Program-made: the position numbers and the translations under genes
From: Kocuria coralli
GTDB taxonomy: Bacteria; Actinomycetota; Actinomycetes; Actinomycetales; Micrococcaceae
DNA length: 64,000 bases
Direction: 5' to 3'
Assembly (NCBI RefSeq): GCF_008831305.1
Contig: NZ_ML708624.1
Location: forward strand, 20,801-84,800
Shown: one piece after another, positions 59,085-64,000 of the stretch
Layout: the number at the start of each line of letters is the position of its first letter
Position numbering within the stretch: position 1 is the stretch's first letter
Notes under the pieces: generated by a model
Database searches by the model: none
Told to the model about the DNA's origin: nothing
What the model saw: the letters and a program-made list of their open reading frames with translations, nothing else

Positions 59085-60428
59085 TCAGAGAAGACCCAGG
59101 TTCGTCTCGAGCTCCTGGCGGGTGACCACGGTCCGGTAGCTCTCCCACTCGGCGCGCTTGTTGCGCATCAGGTGGGTGAAGACCTGCTCGCCCAGAAGGT
59201 CCGCCATGAACTCCGAGTCCTCGGCCTCGCGGATGGCCTCGTGGAGGCTTCCCGGCATCGACCGGTGGCCGGCCACCTGACGCTCCGCCGAGCTCATCGA
59301 CGCGAGGTCGTCGGACTCCACGGGAGGCAGCTCGTACTCCTCCTCCACGCCCTTGAGGCCCGCGCCCATGATGGCCGCATGGGCCAGGTAGGGATTGGCA
59401 GCCGAGTCCAGCCCGCGGTACTCGATGCGCGCCGACTGCACCTTGTCCGGCTTGTACAGGGGGACGCGGACAAGGGCCGACCGGTTGTTGTGCCCCCAGG
59501 AGACGTAGGAGGGGGCTTCGGCGCCCGACCACAGTCGCTTGTAGGAATTCACGAACTGGTTGGTCACGATCGCCATCTCGGGTGCGTGGCGGAGGACGCC
59601 GGCGATAAAATGCCCGGCGATCTTCGACAGCTGGAACTCGGCGCCCGCCTCGAAGAAGGCGTTGGTATCGCCCTCGAAGAGCGAGAAGTGCGTGTGCATG
59701 CCGGAGCCCGGGTGCGCCGAGAACGGCTTGGGCATGAACGTGGCGTAGGAAGCGTGCTCGAGCGCGGTCTCCTTGACCACGGTCCGGAACGTCATGACGT
59801 TGTCGGCGGTCTGCAGCGGGTCCGCGTAGCGGAGGTCGATCTCGTTCTGGCCCGGGCCGGCCTCGTGGTGGGAGAACTCCACGGAGATCCCCACCTCCTC
59901 GAGGGTCAGCACCACGTCCCGGCGGAAGTTCTGCACCACGCCGCCCGGGGTGTGGTCGAAGTACCCCTCGTAGTCCACGGGCACGGGCTCGTCGGTGACC
60001 GGGTCCAGGGCAGCCGACCGCAGGAGGTAGAACTCTATCTCGGGAGAGGTGTAGCAGGTCAGTCCCTTGGCGGCCGCCTTCTCGAGGACGCGCTTGAGCA
60101 CGCCGCGCGGGTCGGCCAGGGAGGGCTGCCCCTCCGGTGTCAGGATGTCGCAGAACATCCGTGCGGTGGGCTGGTCCTCCCCGCGCCACGGCAGGAGCTG
60201 GAAGGTCGAGGGGTCCGGCTGCAGCAGCATGTCCGATTCGGTGACGCGGGACAGGCCCTCGATCGAGGAGCCGTCGAAGCCCAGTCCTTCCTCGAAGGCG
60301 CCTTCGACCTCGGCCGGGGCCAGGGCCACCGACTTCAGGGTGCCGGTGACGTCCGTGAACCACATGCGCACGAAGCGGACATCGCGCTCCTCGATGGTGC
60401 GCAGCACGAACTCTTGCTGACGATCCAT
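59085..60428 (-). CDS. glnA2: glutamine synthetase, type I (second paralogue)
   Basis: 447 residues, GSI-alpha-like, shorter than GlnA. Motifs: FDGSSIEGLSRV, SPEIEFYLL, FSHHEAGPGQNEIDLRYADP, the ATP loop KPFSAHPGSGMHTHFSLFEG, NNRSALVRVP. A tyrosine is present in EEEYELPP (Y365), aligned with the adenylylation site of GlnA, although known GlnA2 enzymes are usually not thought to be regulated this way. ATG 60428 follows GAGGAG by six bases; a TTG two codons upstream overlaps that site. It is directly followed by glnE and is divergent from panB. In M. tuberculosis it is non-essential; other homologues act on polyamines. Confidence 0.94.
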   Translation of the reverse strand: MDRQQEFVLRTIEERDVRFVRMWFTDVTGTLKSVALAPAEVEGAFEEGLGFDGSSIEGLSRVTESDMLLQPDPSTFQLLPWRGEDQPTARMFCDILTPEGQPSLADPRGVLKRVLEKAAAKGLTCYTSPEIEFYLLRSAALDPVTDEPVPVDYEGYFDHTPGGVVQNFRRDVVLTLEEVGISVEFSHHEAGPGQNEIDLRYADPLQTADNVMTFRTVVKETALEHASYATFMPKPFSAHPGSGMHTHFSLFEGDTNAFFEAGAEFQLSKIAGHFIAGVLRHAPEMAIVTNQFVNSYKRLWSGAEAPSYVSWGHNNRSALVRVPLYKPDKVQSARIEYRGLDSAANPYLAHAAIMGAGLKGVEEEYELPPVESDDLASMSSAERQVAGHRSMPGSLHEAIREAEDSEFMADLLGEQVFTHLMRNKRAEWESYRTVVTRQELETNLGLL

Positions 60429-60689
60429 GGACAACTCCTCATGCTTCGTGGGAAGGCCCGTGATCCGGTGGCGTCATCGCAGGCGCTCTTCGGCCCGCTG
60501 TGGCGCGACCGGGCAGCCGGAGCCCGATCTTCTCCCTCCCACCCTATCGTCCGGATCACAGCGATCCGGCCTTGTTCGGGGGTGCTCGGGGAGGATTTAC
60601 AGGTCGCTAATACAACCGCCGTTCCGGAGGCGCCGTTTCGTCCCGCGACCCCCTCCACGATGCCGTGCCGGCATAGGCCCGGACACGGT

Positions 60690-60695
60690 TAGGCT
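60690..60695 (+). promoter_or_regulatory. -10 element of panB (leaderless)
   Basis: TAGGCT, six bases, then ATG at 60702. Confidence 0.5.
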
Positions 60696-60701
60696 GACGC
60701 C

Positions 60702-61547
60702 ATGAGCTTCACCCCGACCACCTCGGATCCATCGGCCCCGTCCCTGCGCGAAGTCCGGCGAGTCCGAACCCACCATCTCGCCCGGGCCAAGGCCCAGGGC
60801 GAGCGGTTCACCATGCTCACCAGCTACGACTACATGACGGCGGAGGTCTTCGACGCCGCGGGTATCGACACCTTGCTGATCGGCGACTCCGCCAGCGGCA
60901 CGGTGCTGGGCAATTCGTCGTCGTTGCCCATCACCGTCGAGGAACTGCTGCCCATGTGCCGCGCGGTCTCCGCCGCTGCCAAGCGGGCGTTCGTGGTGGT
61001 CGACCTGCCTTTCGGCTCCTACGAGGAGTCCCCTCAGCAGGCCGTGCGCACGGCGGTGCGGTTCATGAAGGAGGGCGGGGCGCACGGGGTCAAGATCGAA
61101 GCGGACACGACCACGGCCAGCCATCTCGCCGCCGTCGTGCGCGCCGGCATCCCGGTGATCGGCCACGTGGGTTTCACCCCGCAGTCCGAACACGCCATGG
61201 GCGGCTACCGGATCCAGGGACGCGGGGAGTCCTCGCAGCGGGTGCTCGACGACGCACTGGCCCTCGAACGCGCCGGCGCCTTCTGCATCCTCATGGAGAT
61301 GGTCCCGGCGGAAACCGCACGGGCAGTCGATGAGGCCCTGACGGTCCCCACGATCGGCATCGGCGCGGGCAAGGACACCACGGGCCAGGTCCTGGTGTGG
61401 CAGGACGCCCTGGGCCTCAACGGCGGCAAGGTGGCGCGGTTCGTCAAGCAGTACGCGGACCTGCGCGGCATCATGACCGAGGCCGTGGGCCACTACATCG
61501 ACGACGTCCGGGAGGCGAGGTTCCCAGCCGAGGAACACACCTACTGA
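60702..61547 (+). CDS. panB: 3-methyl-2-oxobutanoate hydroxymethyltransferase
   Basis: First step of pantothenate synthesis: transfers a hydroxymethyl from methylene-THF to 2-oxoisovalerate; Mg-dependent decamer. 281 residues. FTMLTSYDYMTAEVFDAAGI, LIGDSASGTVLGN (metal Asp), VVDLPFGSYEESPQQAV, GVKIEADTT, HVGFTPQSEHAMGGYRIQG and TIGIGAGKDTTGQVLVWQD are all readable. ATG with leaderless -10. Other pan genes are not in the window. It is divergent from glnA2, matching the mycobacterial glnA2-panB neighbourhood. Confidence 0.97.
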   Translation: MSFTPTTSDPSAPSLREVRRVRTHHLARAKAQGERFTMLTSYDYMTAEVFDAAGIDTLLIGDSASGTVLGNSSSLPITVEELLPMCRAVSAAAKRAFVVVDLPFGSYEESPQQAVRTAVRFMKEGGAHGVKIEADTTTASHLAAVVRAGIPVIGHVGFTPQSEHAMGGYRIQGRGESSQRVLDDALALERAGAFCILMEMVPAETARAVDEALTVPTIGIGAGKDTTGQVLVWQDALGLNGGKVARFVKQYADLRGIMTEAVGHYIDDVREARFPAEEHTY

Positions 61548-61616
61548 GCGCACATGTGCTGAGCACGCACCTGCCCACGGGCCACTAGGGACTGGCCGCC
61601 AGAGTCCACGGCGGTG

Positions 61617-61793
61617 TCAGTCGTCGCCGAGGTACCGGCGTTCCTTGTCGTCCCATTCCTTGGTCTTCTGCGCCGCGGTCTGCAGGGCGCGCTGTGCTTC
61701 TTCGCGCGTCGCGTACGGCCCCATGAGCTGCGAATAGTCGGACTGCGGCCCTGTCTCGACCTCACGAGTCCTCAGGTTGTACCAGTACTCCAC
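61617..61793 (-). CDS. small SPOR-domain-like protein
   Basis: 58 residues from a GTG with CGGAGG five bases before it, below usual size cut-offs. The sequence begins VEYWYNLRTREVETGPQSDY and continues GPYATREEAQRAL then EWDDKERRYLGDD. The pattern of aromatic strand, then G-P-Y-x-T-R-E-E-A, is that of SPOR-like small actinobacterial proteins located beside panB/map; SPOR domains bind denuded peptidoglycan, but there is no signal peptide here, so a cytosolic role is likely. Function is unknown. It converges on panB and is divergent from map. Confidence 0.75.
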   Translation of the reverse strand: MEYWYNLRTREVETGPQSDYSQLMGPYATREEAQRALQTAAQKTKEWDDKERRYLGDD

Positions 61794-61909
61794 GATGGCC
61801 TCCGATTCCCAGATGATGCTGGCGGTGCCGCTACCGGTCGGAGAGGCAACGGCATTTCCTGAACTTTACAAAACCCATTCGACCGCTCCGCGCATTATGG
61901 TGGGCGCAC

Positions 61910-61915
61910 TAGGGT
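61910..61915 (+). promoter_or_regulatory. possible map -10
   Basis: TAGGGT about 47 bases before the GTG start; leader would be around 40 bases. Confidence 0.35.
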
Positions 61916-61962
61916 GAGAGGAACGATCGCCCGCTTCCCGGTAACACAGGAGCTACATCCAC

Positions 61963-62907
61963 GTGACCACCATGACCTCGTCGAGTACCCATCCCGGCCC
62001 CGCCCCGGCATCGCACAACCTGCCCGCGGCACCAGGGCAAGCCCCGGTCGGACGGCTGACCGCTGGGACCCTGGGGCCGCGTCGCCGGGTCCCGGCGTCC
62101 ATCGCCCGTCCGGAGTACGTGGGCAAAGAGGACGCGAACGAGGGCAACGACTCCAACATGTACACGCCGGACGAGGTCGAGAAGGTCCGCCGGGCCGGTC
62201 GTATCGCCGCCAACGCGTTGCAGGAGGCAGGAAAGGCCTGCGTTCCCGGAACCACCACGGACGAACTGGACCGGATCGCCCACGAGTACATGTGCGACCA
62301 CGGCGCCTACCCGTCGACCCTCGAATACCGCGGCTATCCCAAGTCCCTCTGCTCCTCGCTCAACGAGGTCATCTGCCACGGCATCCCCGACTCCACCGTC
62401 CTCGAGGACGGGGACATCATCAATCTGGATGTCACCGCCTACCTGGACGGCATGCACGGCGACACCAACGCCATGTTCCTGGTGGGCGACGTCGACGAGC
62501 AGTCCCGCCTTCTGGTGGAGCGCACCCAGGAGGCACTGAACCGCGCCATCAAGGCGGTGCGTCCGGGCCGGCAGATCAACGTCATCGGACGCGTGATCGA
62601 GAAGTACGCCCAGCGCTTCGGCTACGGCGTGGTGCGGGACTTCACCGGCCACGGCGTCGGCCGTGAATTCCACTCCGGCCTGATCATCCCGCACTACGAT
62701 GCCGCCCCGTCCTACGCCTCGGAGATCCGCGCGGGGATGATTTTCACGATCGAACCCATGCTCACCCTGGGCACCATCTCGTGGGAGCAGTGGGATGACG
62801 ACTGGACGATCACCACCCGTGATCGCCAGCGCACCGCCCAGTTCGAGCACACGATGGTGGTCACCGACAACGGCGCTGAGATCCTCACGCTGCCCGATCC
62901 CAGCTGA
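61963..62907 (+). CDS. map: type I methionine aminopeptidase
   Basis: Removes initiator methionine from nascent proteins. 314 residues: a 65-residue N-terminal extension with a Pro-rich part ([18 protein letters not shown]) as in actinobacterial MetAP1c, which may contact the ribosome, then the pita-bread catalytic domain. Metal ligands are readable: D in [18 protein letters not shown] (two Asp), H in [12 protein letters not shown] in FTIEPML and the last E in AQFEHTMVV. Start GTG 61963 has AGGAG ten bases before it; ATG 61972 is an alternative. ppgK follows on the same strand. Confidence 0.95.
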   Translation: MTTMTSSSTHPGPAPASHNLPAAPGQAPVGRLTAGTLGPRRRVPASIARPEYVGKEDANEGNDSNMYTPDEVEKVRRAGRIAANALQEAGKACVPGTTTDELDRIAHEYMCDHGAYPSTLEYRGYPKSLCSSLNEVICHGIPDSTVLEDGDIINLDVTAYLDGMHGDTNAMFLVGDVDEQSRLLVERTQEALNRAIKAVRPGRQINVIGRVIEKYAQRFGYGVVRDFTGHGVGREFHSGLIIPHYDAAPSYASEIRAGMIFTIEPMLTLGTISWEQWDDDWTITTRDRQRTAQFEHTMVVTDNGAEILTLPDPS

Positions 62908-62961
62908 TCCACCTCTCCACCGACCCAACACGGCATATGCCTGCCCGGAAGGATAGTTACC

Positions 62962-63828
62962 ATGACCAGTGAATCCACCAACACCACCGGCCATCGGCCG
63001 GATGATCCCACGCCCCCCGCCGCCACGGGTTCACCGACGAGCCCGCGGCGGCTGATCGGCATCGACGTCGGGGGAACCGGCGTCAAGGGCGGGATCGTCG
63101 ACCTCGAGGCAGGCGACCTCGTGGGCGAGCGTTACCGCATCCCCACTCCCAAGCCGGCCACCCCTGAGGCAGTGGCCGGGGTGATCAAGCAGATCGTGGA
63201 TGAGCTGCAGAGCCGCGAGGGTGCGCCCGCACCCGATACTCCGATCGGCGTGATCGTCCCGTCGATCGTCGAACACGGCGTGACCCTCCTTGCGGCCAAT
63301 ATCGACCCCTCGTGGGTCGGTGCCGATATCGCCGGACTGCTCGAGCGGATCCTCGAGCGGCCCATCGCCGCGCTCAACGACGCCGACGGCGCCGGGCTGG
63401 CCGAGGTCCTCTACGGCGCCGGTAAGGGCGTGGACGGTACCGTCCTGGTCATCACCCTCGGTACGGGAATCGGCTCCGCTCTGATCGTGGACGGGAAGCT
63501 CGTCCCCAACGCCGAGCTGGGGCATCTGGAGCTCGACGGCCACGACGCCGAGAAGCGCGCCTCCGCCAGTGCTCGCGAACGGGATGATCTGTCGTTCAAG
63601 AAGTGGGCGACCAAGCGGCTGCAGCCGTACTTCAAGCACGTGGAGATGCTCTTCACCCCGTCGCTGTTCATCATCGGCGGAGGCATCTCCAAGAAGGCCG
63701 ACAAGTATCTGCCCCTGCTGAACCTGCGCACGCCCATGAAGGTGGCCCAGTTGCGCAATAACGCAGGCATCGTAGGTGCCGCCCTGTGGGCTGAGGGTGA
63801 AACGGTCACCACGACCGGAGAGGCCTGA
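62962..63828 (+). CDS. ppgK: polyphosphate glucokinase
   Basis: Phosphorylates glucose with inorganic polyphosphate (and ATP) to glucose 6-phosphate. 288 residues, ROK family. Phosphate-1 motif IDVGGTGVKGG (34-44), catalytic NDADGAGLAEVLYG, phosphate-2 LVITLGTGIGSALI, ELGHLELDG, and the C-terminal LFIIGGGISKKADKYLP; the dual-substrate class is recognised by this ELGHLEL and the absence of the ROK zinc CxCGxxGC motif. AAGGATAG lies before the ATG. It sits next to map and ends at a classical terminator. Usual actinobacterial neighbours are sigA and suhB; here it is displaced by 30 kb from sigA. Confidence 0.95.
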   Translation: MTSESTNTTGHRPDDPTPPAATGSPTSPRRLIGIDVGGTGVKGGIVDLEAGDLVGERYRIPTPKPATPEAVAGVIKQIVDELQSREGAPAPDTPIGVIVPSIVEHGVTLLAANIDPSWVGADIAGLLERILERPIAALNDADGAGLAEVLYGAGKGVDGTVLVITLGTGIGSALIVDGKLVPNAELGHLELDGHDAEKRASASARERDDLSFKKWATKRLQPYFKHVEMLFTPSLFIIGGGISKKADKYLPLLNLRTPMKVAQLRNNAGIVGAALWAEGETVTTTGEA

Positions 63829-63874
63829 CCCGACACCGACGCCGGCAACGACGCCGAGCGCCCGTTGGCTGGCC

Positions 63875-63909
63875 AAGGATGACCCCGCGCGAGGCGCGGG
63901 GTCATCCTT
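63875..63909 (+). terminator. ppgK intrinsic terminator
   Basis: Perfect 16-bp stem with a GAG loop followed by TTATTTAAA: the only textbook rho-independent terminator with a T-run in the window, about 47 bases past the stop. Confidence 0.9.
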
Positions 63910-64000
63910 TTATTTAAACTTGAATCTTAGGCGCCCATATCCTCAGGCCTGCAACGTAGGCATTCAGGTGGAATTTCCTTTTGTGAATTGTTTCCGGGGG

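Noticed and set aside
63910..64000. Gene start at the right edge
   Set aside because: The last 90 bases are AT-rich intergenic sequence with no credible start or frame.

Overview
The window is high-GC DNA with GTG/TTG starts, strong GC-rich hairpin terminators and a gene set typical of Actinobacteria: SepH, DUF3159, DUF3710, DUF3093, DUF4193, DUF4191, DUF4192, DUF5998, DUF7455, polyphosphate glucokinase, GlnE with two GSI glutamine synthetases, and ParC/ParE. From remembered family content and gene order the best guess is Micrococcales, probably Micrococcaceae (for example a Kocuria, Rothia or Arthrobacter relative). This assignment is inference and was not tested against any database. No rRNA, tRNA, CRISPR array, insertion sequence, phage or integrase was seen. 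The window reads as core chromosome with one small accessory segment.

Layout, left half. 1-4.6 kb: dxs (its C-terminus lies outside the window) and acnA. 4.8-13.4 kb: a block whose order matches what I recall around Rv2689c-Rv2699c in Mycobacterium tuberculosis: TRAM/TrmA-type RNA methyltransferase, KimA-like K+ permease, divergent TrkA-type pair, DUF3159, OB-fold, DUF3710, dut, DUF3093 and DUF4193. 13.8-22.6 kb: sepH, a secreted or anchored Pro/Ala-rich protein, and a minus-strand run of Pat acetyltransferase, Ser/Thr kinase, DUF5998 and AlkP-superfamily phosphatase. 22.7-34.9 kb: parC, a GNAT, mdh, lactate permease, parE, a DUF7455 zinc protein, sigA and a DUF4192 gene.

Layout, right half. 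35.1-38.6 kb: an orphan BMP-family lipoprotein, an MFS permease and a PAC2 protein. 38.9-49.6 kb: pepA, lpdA, the dihydrolipoamide acyltransferase, a small membrane protein, a membrane-anchored kinase-like protein with lost catalytic motifs, lipB, lipA, DUF4191 and RDD. 49.7-60.4 kb: glnA, then a segment carrying acetolactate decarboxylase, GPP34, and a histidine kinase/response regulator/DUF4097 operon, then the glnA2-glnE operon. 60.7-63.8 kb: panB, a 58-residue SPOR-like protein, map and ppgK.

How the genes work together. LipB and LipA make the lipoyl groups carried by the adjacent acyltransferase, which is re-oxidised by LpdA. Together with AcnA and Mdh these form a TCA/2-oxoacid oxidation core, with lactate uptake and acetoin formation as overflow chemistry. 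GlnE adenylylates the GlnA encoded 5 kb away, and a GlnR-type box precedes glnA. A KimA-like permease faces two TrkA-type NAD/K+ binding proteins, a potassium module. ParC and ParE form topoisomerase IV. Several genes (trkA1, pat, lipB, RDD, histidine kinase, panB, a small membrane protein) have a TANNNT element 6-7 bases before ATG, the signature of leaderless transcripts. Three convergent or intergenic sites carry unusually long perfect palindromes as terminators.
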